The notes under the pieces: generated by a model | Databases searched by the model: none | What the model was told of the DNA's origin: nothing | Seen by the model: only the letters and a program-made list of their open reading frames with translations | Source: an uncultured beta proteobacterium | GTDB taxonomy: Bacteria > Pseudomonadota > Gammaproteobacteria > Burkholderiales > Burkholderiaceae_E | NCBI GenBank assembly: GCA_903934295.1 | Contig: CAIZNI010000020.1 | Span: 186,001-250,000 of the forward strand | DNA: 64,000 nucleotides | Direction: 5' to 3' | Part shown: positions 25,098-33,973 of the stretch, piece by piece | Layout: every line of letters starts with the position of its first letter | Position numbering within the stretch: the stretch's first letter is position 1 | Made by a program: the position numbers and the translations under genes

Positions 25098-26066
25098 ATG
25101 AAACCAACCGGAATGTTCCCCGCGCTCGCCGCCGATCTCGCCGAGGTCGATGCGGTGATCCGAGCACGCCTTCGCTCGGAGGTCGTGCTCATCAACACGG
25201 TGGGCGAATACATCGTCGGCGCCGGCGGCAAGCGCATGCGACCGATCCTGCTGCTGCTGATGGCCCGGGCGCTGGACTACCGGGGCAGCCACCATCACCT
25301 GCTGGCGGCGGTGGTGGAATTCATCCACACCGCCACGCTGCTGCACGACGATGTGGTCGATGAATCGGCGCTGCGGCGCGGACGCAAGACCGCCAACGCG
25401 GCCTTCGGCAACGCGGCCAGCGTGCTGGTCGGCGACTTCCTCTACTCGCGCGCCTTCCAGATGATGGTCGAGGCCGACGACATGCGGGTGATGCGGGTCC
25501 TGTCGGACGCCACCAACATCATCGCCGAGGGCGAGGTGCTGCAGCTCATCAACTGCAATGACCCGGATGTCGACGAGGCCCGCTACCTGCAGGTCATCCG
25601 CTACAAGACCGCCCGCCTGTTCGAGGCGGCGGCGCAGCTCGGCGCGATCCTGGCCGGCGCGCCCCCCGAGATCGAGGCCGGCGCGGCCGAGTACGGCCGC
25701 CGCCTGGGCACCGCCTTCCAGCTCATCGACGACGTGCTCGACTACTCGGGGGTCACCTCGGACATCGGCAAGAACGTGGGCGATGACCTGCGCGAAGGCA
25801 AGCCCACCCTGCCCCTGATCCATGTGATGGCCAACGGCACGCCAGGCGAGCGCGATCTGGTGCGCGAGGCGATCACCAACGGCCACACCGAACACTTCGA
25901 ACCGATCATGGCCGCCATCGAGCGCACCGGCGCGATCACCTACAGCCGCGAGCGGGCCCGCCTCGAAGCCGAGGCCGCCGCCCAGGCGATCGACGGGCTG
26001 CCGATTTCCGTCTTCAAGGAGGCTCTGCTATACTTTTCGACTGACTCGATCCGAAGGGATCGCTGA
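25098..26066 (+). CDS. ispB: octaprenyl/polyprenyl diphosphate synthase
   Basis: A 322-residue trans-isoprenyl diphosphate synthase making the side chain of ubiquinone. Both Asp-rich motifs are present: LLHDDVVDES (first, DDxxD) and LIDDVLDYSG (second), with GGKRMRP binding isopentenyl diphosphate. A TATAAT box at 25082-25087 sits only 10 bases before the ATG, so if used the mRNA would be almost leaderless; no clear -35 was found. It is divergent from rplU, and tRNA-Pro follows 10 bases after its stop codon, so the tRNA may be co-transcribed. Confidence 0.95.
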   Translation: MKPTGMFPALAADLAEVDAVIRARLRSEVVLINTVGEYIVGAGGKRMRPILLLLMARALDYRGSHHHLLAAVVEFIHTATLLHDDVVDESALRRGRKTANAAFGNAASVLVGDFLYSRAFQMMVEADDMRVMRVLSDATNIIAEGEVLQLINCNDPDVDEARYLQVIRYKTARLFEAAAQLGAILAGAPPEIEAGAAEYGRRLGTAFQLIDDVLDYSGVTSDIGKNVGDDLREGKPTLPLIHVMANGTPGERDLVREAITNGHTEHFEPIMAAIERTGAITYSRERARLEAEAAAQAIDGLPISVFKEALLYFSTDSIRRDR

Positions 26067-26076
26067 TCAGCCAACT

Positions 26077-26153
26077 CGGGGTGTAGCTTAGCCTGGTAGA
26101 GCGCTACGTTCGGGACGTAGAGGCCGGAGGTTCGAATCCTCTCACCCCGACCA
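26077..26153 (+). tRNA. tRNA-Pro (anticodon CGG), CCA encoded
   Basis: A 77-base cloverleaf: acceptor CGGGGTG/CACCCCG, D-arm GTAGCTTAGCCTGGTAGAGC, anticodon stem CTACG/CGTAG with loop TTCGGGA (anticodon CGG), T-loop GTTCGAATC, discriminator A and encoded CCA (26151-26153). It reads proline CCG codons, which are abundant in this GC-rich genome. The ispB gene ends 10 bases upstream and an intrinsic terminator follows 16 bases downstream. Confidence 0.97.
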
Positions 26154-26169
26154 GATTCGATCTGAAAAG

Positions 26170-26200
26170 ACGGCCGCAGACATGCGGCCGTTTTCTTTTC
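26170..26200 (+). terminator. Rho-independent terminator after tRNA-Pro
   Basis: ACGGCCGCA (26170-26178) pairs with TGCGGCCGT (26183-26191) around a GACA loop and runs into TTTTCTTTTC. It closes the ispB-tRNA-Pro transcript and insulates the toxin-antitoxin genes that follow. Confidence 0.9.
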
Positions 26201-26310
26201 CGTTTCAAGTGCTTGCAGGCATTCGCTGGTGTCGGCGCGCGCTGCGCACCGCCCGGGAGCGGCCGGCGCACAATCTCCTGACAACACCGTGCAAGGCATA
26301 CTCCAAGAAA

Positions 26311-26356
26311 ATACCCTGAGAGGTATATTTCCATCATAGCCCTTTCGAGGTATATT
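26311..26356. promoter_or_regulatory. candidate HipB operator repeats
   Basis: Upstream of hipB lie ATACC (26311-26315) and GGTAT (26322-26326) as an inverted repeat with a 6-base spacer, and the sequence GAGGTATATT occurs twice, at 26320-26329 and 26347-26356. The 27-base offset would place two HipB dimers near opposite sides of the helix over the promoter. HipB of E. coli binds inverted TATCC/GGATA half-sites, so a changed but analogous operator is likely. Confidence 0.55.
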
Positions 26357-26367
26357 CTGGAGGAATC

Positions 26368-26802
26368 GTGTCGCCATATCTCGTTGCAACAGCCAAGGAC
26401 CTTGGAGAACTGATTCGCGGCTTTCGCAAGCGGCGAGATTGGACGCAGGCACGACTCGCAGACCAGGCCGGGCTGCTTCCCAAGACCGTTTCCGCTATCG
26501 AAGCCGGCGGTGGGCAGGTCCTGCTCGCCAATGTCATGCGCTGCCTGTCTGCGCTCGAGGTGGACGTGTTCCTGGACTCGCGCTCCGGAACCGGCACGAT
26601 GCCCGACCCGATACCGACCACTGTTCGACCGCCGGAGGCAACCCCGGTCCGGGTCCGGCCCACGGCGGTCAAGCGCCGGCGGCCCGCTGGCGCAGAGACG
26701 CAAGCCAGTATCGTCTCCGCGCAAGTGACCACAAAGCGTCCCCGGTCGAACGCGGAAAGCCGGATGAAGTCCGCTGCCAAGGCACTCAAGGAGAAGTGGT
26801 AG
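26368..26802 (+). CDS. hipB: HipB-like antitoxin, XRE-family regulator
   Basis: A 144-residue protein with an N-terminal Cro/CI-type helix-turn-helix (RKRRDWTQARLADQAG, then KTVSAIEAGGG) that is the DNA-binding antitoxin of the pair. The C-terminal half is a basic, Pro/Ala-rich tail longer than in E. coli HipB (88 residues), possibly the disordered protease-sensitive or toxin-contacting end. Start is GTG 26368 with GGAGGA 3 bases upstream. It is followed after 2 bases by hipA, and the repeats upstream suggest autoregulation. It lies directly behind tRNA-Pro and its terminator, a common landing place for acquired modules. Confidence 0.85.
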   Translation: MSPYLVATAKDLGELIRGFRKRRDWTQARLADQAGLLPKTVSAIEAGGGQVLLANVMRCLSALEVDVFLDSRSGTGTMPDPIPTTVRPPEATPVRVRPTAVKRRRPAGAETQASIVSAQVTTKRPRSNAESRMKSAAKALKEKW

Positions 26803-26804
26803 GC

Positions 26805-28151
26805 ATGGGCAGGCGCCGCAAGTCGACTCGCCTGGCGCTGTGGATGAACGGCGTCCCGGTCGGAACCTGGGATGTCGACAGCACAGGCAGGCATCGCCTC
26901 GTTTATGACGAGGCGTGGCTGGAGAGCGAGCACGGTCGCCCTGTCTCGCTGTCAATGCCACTGCGACCGGCGGCTGCGTACCGCGGGGACGTCGTGCGCA
27001 ACTTCTTCGAGAATCTGCTGCCGGACAACCGCCTCATCCGTGAGCGATTGCAGACCCGATTCCACACGCCCTCCACACGCGCTCAGGACCTGCTCGCCGA
27101 AGTCGGGCGAGATTGCGCGGGCGCCCTGGCCATCTTGCCGGAGGGTGAGTTTCCCGACGGCTTTGACCGCATCGAGGGCATCCCGCTCACGGACGTGGCG
27201 CTCGAGCAGGCGCTCGAGCGCGTCACCGTTGATGCACGCCATGCCAGCGAGGACGAATTCCGAATCTCCATCGCCGGTGCGCAGGAGAAAACAGCCTTCC
27301 TGCGGTCCGGTGGGCAGTGGATGCGTCCGACCGGCGCCACCCCCACGACCCACATCTTCAAGCTGCCCCTGGGCATTGCGCCATCAGGCATCGACCTCAC
27401 GACGAGCGTCGAAAACGAGTGGCTTTGCGCTCGACTCCTGGCGGGGTACGGCATGCCGGTTGCACTCGGCGACATCGCACGCTTCGGCGAGCGCACGGTG
27501 CTCATCGTTCCGCGCTTCGACCGGCAACCCTCTGCCGACAGCACCTGGTTGCTGCGCCTGCCACAAGAGGACTTCGCCCAAGCCTGCGGCGTCGGACCCG
27601 ATGCGAAGTACGAGGCCGACGGCGGACCAGGCATCGCACCCATCCTCGAGCGACTGACCGGCTCGACGCAGGCGGCAGCTGACCGACAGGACTTCTTCCG
27701 AGCACAGGTACTCTTCTGGATGCTCGCCGCCATCGACGGGCATGCGAAAAACTTCAGCGTGTTCATCGAGGCGCGAGGGCATTTCCGGCTGGCGCCTCGC
27801 TACGATGTCCTGTCGGCCTATCCGGTGCTCGGACACGGCAAGGGCAAGCTCCCTCGCGAGAAGGTGAAGATGGCGATGGCGGTCTGGGGCGCAAACCGCC
27901 ATTACAAGTGGCGCGAAATTCGCCGCCCGCACTTCGAACAAACCGCCCGGGACTGCGGGCTGGGCCACTCGGTTCGGGAGCTCATCGACGAACTGGTCGA
28001 GCGCACACCCGAGGTCATACGGCAGGTCAGCGCAGCGCTTCCCGCAGGCTTTCCGGACGCAGTCAGCAGCCCCATCCTCAAAGGCCTGGAGCAAGCCGCC
28101 CGACAACTGGGACGGCCCCCGGCAAAGGGTCAGTCGCTCACTCCGGCTTGA
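26805..28151 (+). CDS. hipA: HipA toxin, serine/threonine kinase
   Basis: A 448-residue kinase toxin colinear with E. coli HipA, which phosphorylates glutamyl-tRNA synthetase and induces persistence. Visible features are WMNGVPVG at the start, NFFENLLPD, the P-loop-ejection segment SIAGAQEKTAF (155-165) holding the autophosphorylated Ser, LLRLPQEDF, the catalytic DGHAKNFSVF (Asp311) and the metal-binding YDVLSAYP (Asp334). All catalytic elements look intact. A longer frame upstream overlaps hipB and is rejected. The 3' end overlaps the convergent Bug gene by 14 bases. The target in this organism is inferred from E. coli. Confidence 0.92.
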   Translation: MGRRRKSTRLALWMNGVPVGTWDVDSTGRHRLVYDEAWLESEHGRPVSLSMPLRPAAAYRGDVVRNFFENLLPDNRLIRERLQTRFHTPSTRAQDLLAEVGRDCAGALAILPEGEFPDGFDRIEGIPLTDVALEQALERVTVDARHASEDEFRISIAGAQEKTAFLRSGGQWMRPTGATPTTHIFKLPLGIAPSGIDLTTSVENEWLCARLLAGYGMPVALGDIARFGERTVLIVPRFDRQPSADSTWLLRLPQEDFAQACGVGPDAKYEADGGPGIAPILERLTGSTQAAADRQDFFRAQVLFWMLAAIDGHAKNFSVFIEARGHFRLAPRYDVLSAYPVLGHGKGKLPREKVKMAMAVWGANRHYKWREIRRPHFEQTARDCGLGHSVRELIDELVERTPEVIRQVSAALPAGFPDAVSSPILKGLEQAARQLGRPPAKGQSLTPA

Positions 28152-29175
28152 TGCCAGCCTGCTTCACCACCACCGCCCACTTGTCGATCTCGCTCTGCAC
28201 ATAGGTGCCGAATTGCGCCGGCGACATCGGCACCGTCCAGCCGCCCATGTCGGCGATCTTCTGGCGGACCTGCGGCATGGCGAGCACCCGGCTGATGTCG
28301 CGGTGCAGCGCCTCGATCACCGGGGCCGGGGTGCGCGCCGGCGCCATGAAGCCGACCCAGACGGTCACCTCGAACCCGGGATAGCCCGATTCGGCCACCG
28401 TGGGCACCGCGGGCAGCTCGGCCACCCGCCGGCTGCTGGTCACCGCCAGCGCCTTCACGCGACCGGCCTTGATCTGCGGCAGCGCCGTGACCAGGTTGTC
28501 GACCATCACCTGCACCTGGCCACCGATCAGGTCGGTCAGGGCCGGGGTCGACCCCTTGTAGGGGACGTGGGTGAGGTCGATCCCGGCGCGCGCCTCGAGC
28601 AATTCGGCCGAGAGGTGACCGGAGGTCGCGGTTCCCGAGGAGCCCAGCACCAGGGCACCGGGCTTCGCCTTGGCCAGCGCGACCAGCTCGGTGACGGTGG
28701 CCGCTGGAACGGCCGGATTGACCAGCAGCACATTGGGCATCGAAATGACATGCACCACCGGCATGAAATCGGCCGGCGTATAGGGCAGCTTGGCATAGAC
28801 GCTGTAGTGCGCCGCGTTCGGGCCGATGCTGCCCATCAGCAGGGTGTGACCGTCGGGCTCGGCGCGCGTCACCGCCTGGGCGCCGATGATCTGGCTCGCG
28901 CCGGCCTTGTTCTCGACCACCACCGGCTGATTGACCAGCTTGGTCAGCTCGACCGCGACCATGCGCGCCGCCTGGTCGAGGATGCCACCGGGCGCGGCCG
29001 GCACGATCAGTGTGATCGGGCGCGACGGAAACGCCGGCTGGGCTTGCGCCGGCCCGGCCGGCAGCAGCCACACCGCGGCGCTCGCCAGCGCGAGCGCGAG
29101 CGCGCTCCTGCGGGCGCGCGGCAGCGCGTGGCTCGGGGTGCGGGTCCGGGTCCGGGTCGGGAAACTGGCGTTCAT
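28138..29175 (-). CDS. Bug/TctC-family periplasmic solute-binding protein
   Basis: A 345-residue secreted receptor. After an Arg-rich n-region the signal peptide ends in AQAQ, then FPSRPITLIVPAAPGG, the conserved start of the Bug fold, VVENKAGA and GHTLLMGS. Bug proteins bind carboxylates or amino acids for tripartite tricarboxylate transporters; many in Burkholderiales are orphans, as this one seems to be, since no TctA/TctB is near. ATG 29175 is chosen for its signal peptide. It converges on hipA with a 14-base overlap and follows sppA on the same strand after a 65-base gap. Confidence 0.92.
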   Translation of the reverse strand: MNASFPTRTRTRTPSHALPRARRSALALALASAAVWLLPAGPAQAQPAFPSRPITLIVPAAPGGILDQAARMVAVELTKLVNQPVVVENKAGASQIIGAQAVTRAEPDGHTLLMGSIGPNAAHYSVYAKLPYTPADFMPVVHVISMPNVLLVNPAVPAATVTELVALAKAKPGALVLGSSGTATSGHLSAELLEARAGIDLTHVPYKGSTPALTDLIGGQVQVMVDNLVTALPQIKAGRVKALAVTSSRRVAELPAVPTVAESGYPGFEVTVWVGFMAPARTPAPVIEALHRDISRVLAMPQVRQKIADMGGWTVPMSPAQFGTYVQSEIDKWAVVVKQAGIKPE

Positions 29176-29240
29176 GGCGGGCCTGTGAGAGGGGGTCGTT
29201 GAAAAGAGCAGGTATACCAGTTCGGAACCGCGAGGAAAAC

Positions 29241-31109
29241 TCAGGGGCCGACCTGGCACAGACAGTGCGCAGCCGCCTCGAAGGGCTTGTCGCCCTCCAG
29301 CAGCCGGCTCAACCACTGCAGATCGGCAGCGAGCGCCTGCGCCACCGGTCCCCCGGAGAGCAGCGTGCCGGCCGGCATTTCGGTGCGCAACACCCCCTGT
29401 GCCACCACCGCCACGCGGCTGGTGAGCCGCTCCACCAGCGTCTCCAGCACCGAGGTCGGGGGCTGCGCGTAACGCACCGGCAGCGCCGCGCCGGCCAGCT
29501 GACGGGCGTGGGCAAGCGCGTCACCGAGACTGCCCACCGCGTCGACCAGGCCGTTGTCCAGCGCCTGGCGGCCAGTCCAGATCCGGCCCTGGGCCACCGC
29601 CTCGATTGTGGCGGGATCGGATTTGCGCGCGGCGACGGTGCGGCTGATGAAGTCCTGGTAGACATGTCCGATGCCCGACTGCACCAGGGCTTCGAACCGG
29701 GGGTCGAGCGATTGCCGCACGTCGTAGGCGCCCGCCAGCCAGGTGGTGCGATGGCCGCCGGTGTTCACCGACAGCTTGCCCATCAGGCCTTCGGCGGTCG
29801 GCAGCAGCGCGAAGACGCCGATTGATCCGGTGATGGTCGAAGGCTCGGCGATCACCCGGTCGGCGGCCAGCGATATCCAGTAGCCGCCGGAAGCCGCCAC
29901 ATCGCCCATCGACACCACCACCGGCTTGCCGGCGGCGCGCACCCGAGCCAGTTCTTCGCGGACCAGTTCCGACCCGAAGGCACTGCCCCCGGGAGAATTG
30001 ACGCGCAGGACGACCGCCTTCACCGCGTCGTCCAGGCGGGCGCTGCGGATCAGCCGGGCGGTCGATTGTCCGCCGATCCGCCCGGACGGCGCATCGCCAT
30101 CGCTGATTTCGCCCTGCGCCACCACCACCGCGATGTGATCGCCCCTGACCGGCTTTCGCACCGCCACCAGGTAATCGGTGAGACCGATCTGGCGAAAGGT
30201 CTTGCCCTGGTCGTCGGGGCCCACTTCCTTCATCAGCCGCTGCCGGACGTCCTCGCGCGGCTGCAGCCCGTCGACCAGCTTCCAGTCGATGGCCAGCCGG
30301 GCAGCGTCACCCTTCACGTCGACCAGCGCGCCGGGCAGCGAATCGATGCCGCGCATCACGCTGCCGGCGGGCAGCCGGCGAGCCCGCTCGATGCCTTCGG
30401 TGTAGAGCGCCCAGATCGCGTCGTAGACCTGTGCCTCGGCCTTCAGCGCCTGCTCCGAGGGGCGGTTGGCCACCCAGGGCTCGCCGGCCGACTTGTACTG
30501 CCCGACGCGAATCAGGTTGGCCCGGATGCCCAGCCGATCGAGCGCATCCCGGTAGTAATTGCGCTGGCGGCCCATCCCCTCGATCCGCACCATGCCCAGC
30601 GGGTGCATCAGCACTTCGCTGGCATGGGCCGCCAGGTAGTACTGGCGCTGATCGAACGCGGACCCCCAGGCGATCACCGGCTTTCCGGACGCCTTGAAGG
30701 CCTCGATCGCGGCGGCGGCTTCGCGCAGGCTGGCCAGCCCCGCGCCCTCGAAGCCATCGAGCAACAGCAGCACGCGGTCGATCCGGTCGTCGCCGGCGGC
30801 CTTCTCCAGCGCCTCGACCAGATCCCTGAGCCGCACACTGGCGGCCTCCTCGCCGCGCAACTGCTGCAGCGCCGACTGACGCAGACCCTTGACCGGCTCC
30901 TCGACCAGCGGCCCCTCGAGTTCGAGAACCAGCACGCTGTGCCGCTCGACACCGCGAGAGCCGAGCGCGACCACCGTCGCCACGCCAGCGACCAGCACCG
31001 CCAGCAGCAGCAGGTTCGCGGCGATCCGGCGCCCGGCATCGAGCGCGCGCCAAAGCCAGGCCATCAGGGAGCGGATCCGCCGAAACGTGGCGATCAAGCG
31101 ATTTTTCAT
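29241..31109 (-). CDS. sppA: signal peptide peptidase SppA, 67K type
   Basis: A 622-residue S49-family membrane protease with one N-terminal transmembrane helix (about 31-50) and two tandem S49 domains. The catalytic Lys lies in GQYKSAGEPW (Lys206) and the nucleophilic Ser in MGDVAASGGYW (Ser407), the same layout as E. coli SppA, where it degrades cleaved signal peptides in the periplasm. ATG 31109 is chosen because it precedes the basic n-region and TM helix; the frame remains open upstream without homology-like sequence. It may share a transcript with the Bug gene downstream. Confidence 0.95.
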   Translation of the reverse strand: MKNRLIATFRRIRSLMAWLWRALDAGRRIAANLLLLAVLVAGVATVVALGSRGVERHSVLVLELEGPLVEEPVKGLRQSALQQLRGEEAASVRLRDLVEALEKAAGDDRIDRVLLLLDGFEGAGLASLREAAAAIEAFKASGKPVIAWGSAFDQRQYYLAAHASEVLMHPLGMVRIEGMGRQRNYYRDALDRLGIRANLIRVGQYKSAGEPWVANRPSEQALKAEAQVYDAIWALYTEGIERARRLPAGSVMRGIDSLPGALVDVKGDAARLAIDWKLVDGLQPREDVRQRLMKEVGPDDQGKTFRQIGLTDYLVAVRKPVRGDHIAVVVAQGEISDGDAPSGRIGGQSTARLIRSARLDDAVKAVVLRVNSPGGSAFGSELVREELARVRAAGKPVVVSMGDVAASGGYWISLAADRVIAEPSTITGSIGVFALLPTAEGLMGKLSVNTGGHRTTWLAGAYDVRQSLDPRFEALVQSGIGHVYQDFISRTVAARKSDPATIEAVAQGRIWTGRQALDNGLVDAVGSLGDALAHARQLAGAALPVRYAQPPTSVLETLVERLTSRVAVVAQGVLRTEMPAGTLLSGGPVAQALAADLQWLSRLLEGDKPFEAAAHCLCQVGP

Positions 31110-31422
31110 GGCAGCCCTTTGCGCCGAGCCGCCGTCCGGCGACCCGGTCAGTCGATGCGCGCGCCCGAGCGCCGGCGTGCCGGCAGGCGTCTTCAGACCG
31201 TACCACGACTCGCGCGCGACGCCGCGCAGCCGCCGCATCGGCCATGGCGAGCCGCTCGCTGACAGCCGCCGCGCGGCGCAACCGCCGGCAGCAAGACAGC
31301 GCGGTCCTGGCCATCGGACCGATCGCGGCCGGGCGACGCTATGCCGGCGCCGCAAAGCGGTCTAGACTGCGGCCGCATCGACGCTTGCAGGCGACCCCGC
31401 AGGCCACTGGAGCCGGACCCGC
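31110..31422. other. divergent intergenic region between sppA and the enoyl-CoA hydratase gene
   Basis: About 313 bases of GC-rich sequence between two divergent genes. It must hold both promoters, but no -35/-10 pair, operator or repeat could be assigned with confidence. Open frames crossing it lack start signals. Confidence 0.5.
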
Positions 31423-32169
31423 ATGAACACCCCCGAACTGAGCATCGACGGCGCGATCGCCACCCTCACGCTGCGCCGTCCCGAGCAGGCCAACCGACTG
31501 GGGCCCGACGACCTCGCGGTGCTGGCGGGCCACATCGCCACGGTCAATGCCGCGCCCGAGGTGCTGGTGCTGCGGGTGCAGGCCACCGGCAAATACTTCT
31601 GCAGCGGCTACGACATCGGCCGCATCGGCGCGACGCGCGAAGTCGCCTTCGACGAGGTCATCAACGCACTGGAGGACGCACGGCCGGTCACGCTGGCGCT
31701 GATCCACGGCGGGGTCTACGGCGGGGCGACCGACCTGGCCCTGGCCTGCGACTTCCGCCTGGGGGTGACCGGCATCGACATGTTCATGCCGGCCGCGCGC
31801 CTGGGCCTGCACTTCTACCAGCGCGGGCTCGAGCGCTATGTGAGCCGGCTGGGCGTGGACGCCGCGAAGCGCCTGTTCCTGACCGCCGAACGCATCGGGG
31901 CCGAGGAGATGAAATCGATCGGCTTTCTCACCCATCTGGTGGCGCCCGAGGCGCTGGTGCAGACCGCCGATGCGCTGACGACGACCCTGGCCGGCATGGC
32001 GCCGATCGCGCTGCTGGGCATGAAGAAACACCTGAACCGCATCGCCCGCGGCACGCTCGATGTCGCCGATCTGGCGCGCGACACCGCCCGGGCCGGCGCC
32101 TCGGCCGATCTGCAGGAGGGCCGTGCCGCCTGGGCCGCGCGACGCAGCCCGACCTTCACCGGTCGCTGA
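31423..32169 (+). CDS. enoyl-CoA hydratase/isomerase family protein
   Basis: A 248-residue crotonase-fold protein. The first oxyanion-hole segment is YFCSGYDIG and the second HGGVYGGATDLALACD; the spiral repeat core and the helical C-terminus are complete. The usual catalytic Glu in the second motif position (P-E-x-x-L-G-L) is replaced by Ala in PAARLGL, so hydratase activity is doubtful and an isomerase, hydrolase or decarboxylase-like role is possible. ATG 31423. It opens a plus-strand group with RraA-like, hydroxyacid dehydrogenase and Bug genes (57-base gap to the next). Confidence 0.85.
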   Translation: MNTPELSIDGAIATLTLRRPEQANRLGPDDLAVLAGHIATVNAAPEVLVLRVQATGKYFCSGYDIGRIGATREVAFDEVINALEDARPVTLALIHGGVYGGATDLALACDFRLGVTGIDMFMPAARLGLHFYQRGLERYVSRLGVDAAKRLFLTAERIGAEEMKSIGFLTHLVAPEALVQTADALTTTLAGMAPIALLGMKKHLNRIARGTLDVADLARDTARAGASADLQEGRAAWAARRSPTFTGR

Positions 32170-32225
32170 CGACAGGCATCGACAGCACAGACCGTTCCCA
32201 CCTGACCTGATCGGAGACGCGCAGC

Positions 32226-32900
32226 GTGACCACTCCCGGCTTTCGGATTCTTCCCCGCATCCACACCAGCCCGAGCCTGGTGCAACTCTTCGAAGGCCTT
32301 CCGGTCTCGATCATCAGCGACAGCGTGGGACGACTGGGCGGCACCCAGAGCCTGCTGCCACGGCACCGGCCGGGACTCGGCATGCTGGGCGTCGCGCTGA
32401 CGGTTCGGGTGCGCAGCGGCGACAATCTGCTGATTCACAAGGCCCTGCAGATCGCGCGTCCCGGCGACGTGCTGGTGGTCGATGCGGGCGGCGTGCTCGA
32501 CCGCGCGGTGATGGGCGACATCATGAAGTCTGTCGCGAAAATGCGCGGCATGACCGGCGCGGTGATCGACGGCGCGATCCGCGACAGCGGCACCTTCCGC
32601 GATGACGACTTCCCCTGCTATTCGCGCGGCATCTGCCATCGCGGCCCCTACAAGGACGGTCCGGGCGAGATCAACGTGCCGGTCAGCATCGACGGCAGTC
32701 TGGTGAATCCGGGTGACATCGTGGTGGGCGATGACGACGGGGTGATGTTCATCGCGCCCTCGCAGGCCGAGGCCCTGGCCGCGACCTGCCAGGGCCGCGC
32801 CGCCGACGAAGCGGCCACGCTGGCGGCGATCGCCGCCGGCACCTACGACGATCGCTGGATCGACGAGGCGCTGCGCGCGCGGGGGATCCTGCCGCGATGA
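32226..32900 (+). CDS. RraA-family protein, candidate 4-hydroxy-4-methyl-2-oxoglutarate aldolase-type lyase
   Basis: A 224-residue member of the RraA/HMG-aldolase/dimethylmenaquinone-methyltransferase-like fold. Conserved parts are SDSVGRLGG, LTVRVRSGDN, DVLVVDAGG, the metal- and substrate-binding DGAIRDSG and the closing GDDDGVMFI. Class II pyruvate aldolases of this fold cleave 4-hydroxy-2-oxo acids to pyruvate; RraA proper binds RNase E instead, and the two are hard to separate by eye. The neighbouring hydroxyacid dehydrogenase, overlapping by four bases, favours the metabolic role. GTG 32226 start. Confidence 0.85.
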   Translation: MTTPGFRILPRIHTSPSLVQLFEGLPVSIISDSVGRLGGTQSLLPRHRPGLGMLGVALTVRVRSGDNLLIHKALQIARPGDVLVVDAGGVLDRAVMGDIMKSVAKMRGMTGAVIDGAIRDSGTFRDDDFPCYSRGICHRGPYKDGPGEINVPVSIDGSLVNPGDIVVGDDDGVMFIAPSQAEALAATCQGRAADEAATLAAIAAGTYDDRWIDEALRARGILPR

Positions 32901-33973
32901 GCGCGTCCCGCCAGCAGGTGGTCCGCTTCGACTCCTGGGTCGATCCGGTGTTCGACGAGCGCCTGGCCCGCGAGACCGGCATCGACGCGCGGGTGTTCGC
33001 CATGCCCGACAGCGCGGCGGCCGCGCACGCGGCGTTGCGCGACGCCCATGTGTTCCATGTGTCGGCTGCCAAGGACGAACTGCCGCGTCACTGCCTGGTC
33101 GGCGCCGACCTGCTGGCGCACTGCCCGACACTGCTGTGCGTGTCCTCGTATGGCGCGGGCTACGACCCGATCGATGTGGCCGCCTGCACGCAGGCCGGCG
33201 TCGCGGTGGTCAACCAGGCCGGTGGCAACGCGGTCTCGGTGGCCGAGCACACACTGGGCCTGATCCTCTCGGTGTCGCGCCGCATCGCCGAGAGCGACCG
33301 CCGGCTGCGCCAGGAGCGCGGCTTCTCGCGCGAGGACCTCACCGGGCGCGAGATCGCCGGCAAAACGCTGGGGCTGGTGGGCCTGGGCCACATCGGCACC
33401 CGGGTCGCCGCACTGGGCGCGGCCTTCGGCATGCGGGTGCTGGCCACCGACCCGCTGCTGGGTGACGATGAAATCGTGCGGCGCGGGGCGCAACCGGTCG
33501 CGCTCGCGCAGTTGCTGGCGCAGTCCGATGTGGTGTCGCTCCACTGTCCGCGCGAGGCCGGTACCCTGAAGTTGATCGACGCGGCGGCGCTCGCCCTCAT
33601 GAAACCGGGCGCGATCTTCATCAGCACCGCGCGCGGCGGCATCCACGACGAGCAGGCGCTGGCACAGGCCATCGCCTCGGGGCATCTGGCCGGCGCGGGC
33701 CTCGATGTGTGGGAGCGCGAGCCCCCACCCCTGGACCATCCGCTGCTGCAATGCCCGACGGTGGTCGCCACTTATCACACCGCCGGAGTCACCCGAGAAG
33801 CCCGGCACAACATGGCCGCGATCTCGGCCGAGCAGATCATCGGCCTGCTGGCCGGCCGCTGCCCGCCTCGTCTGGTCAATCCGCAGGTCTGGCCGCGTTA
33901 TGCAGCGCGATTCCAGTCTGCGTTCGGCTTTCCGCCCGATCCGCCCGCCCTTCCCGCCCGGAGCCATCCATGA
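32897..33973 (+). CDS. D-2-hydroxyacid dehydrogenase family protein
   Basis: A 358-residue NAD-dependent D-2-hydroxyacid dehydrogenase with Rossmann motif GLGHIGTR, the Arg of ISTARGGIHDE, the Glu of VWEREPPP and the catalytic His of TYHTAGVT. The C-terminal extension after the catalytic domain is somewhat longer than typical. Its ATG overlaps the RraA stop and its own stop overlaps the next ATG (ATGA at 33970-33973), so the three genes are translationally coupled. It likely interconverts the 2-oxo product or substrate of the RraA-type lyase with its hydroxy acid; the compound is unknown. Confidence 0.92.
   Translation: MSASRQQVVRFDSWVDPVFDERLARETGIDARVFAMPDSAAAAHAALRDAHVFHVSAAKDELPRHCLVGADLLAHCPTLLCVSSYGAGYDPIDVAACTQAGVAVVNQAGGNAVSVAEHTLGLILSVSRRIAESDRRLRQERGFSREDLTGREIAGKTLGLVGLGHIGTRVAALGAAFGMRVLATDPLLGDDEIVRRGAQPVALAQLLAQSDVVSLHCPREAGTLKLIDAAALALMKPGAIFISTARGGIHDEQALAQAIASGHLAGAGLDVWEREPPPLDHPLLQCPTVVATYHTAGVTREARHNMAAISAEQIIGLLAGRCPPRLVNPQVWPRYAARFQSAFGFPPDPPALPARSHP

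Noticed and set aside
28138-28151. Terminator between hipA and the Bug gene
   Set aside because: The two genes overlap by 14 bases and no hairpin with a T-run is present there.
26077-29000. Possible integrated element bounded by a duplicated tRNA-Pro 3' end
   Set aside because: I found no repeat of the tRNA 3' sequence downstream and no integrase gene, so no attachment sites are claimed.
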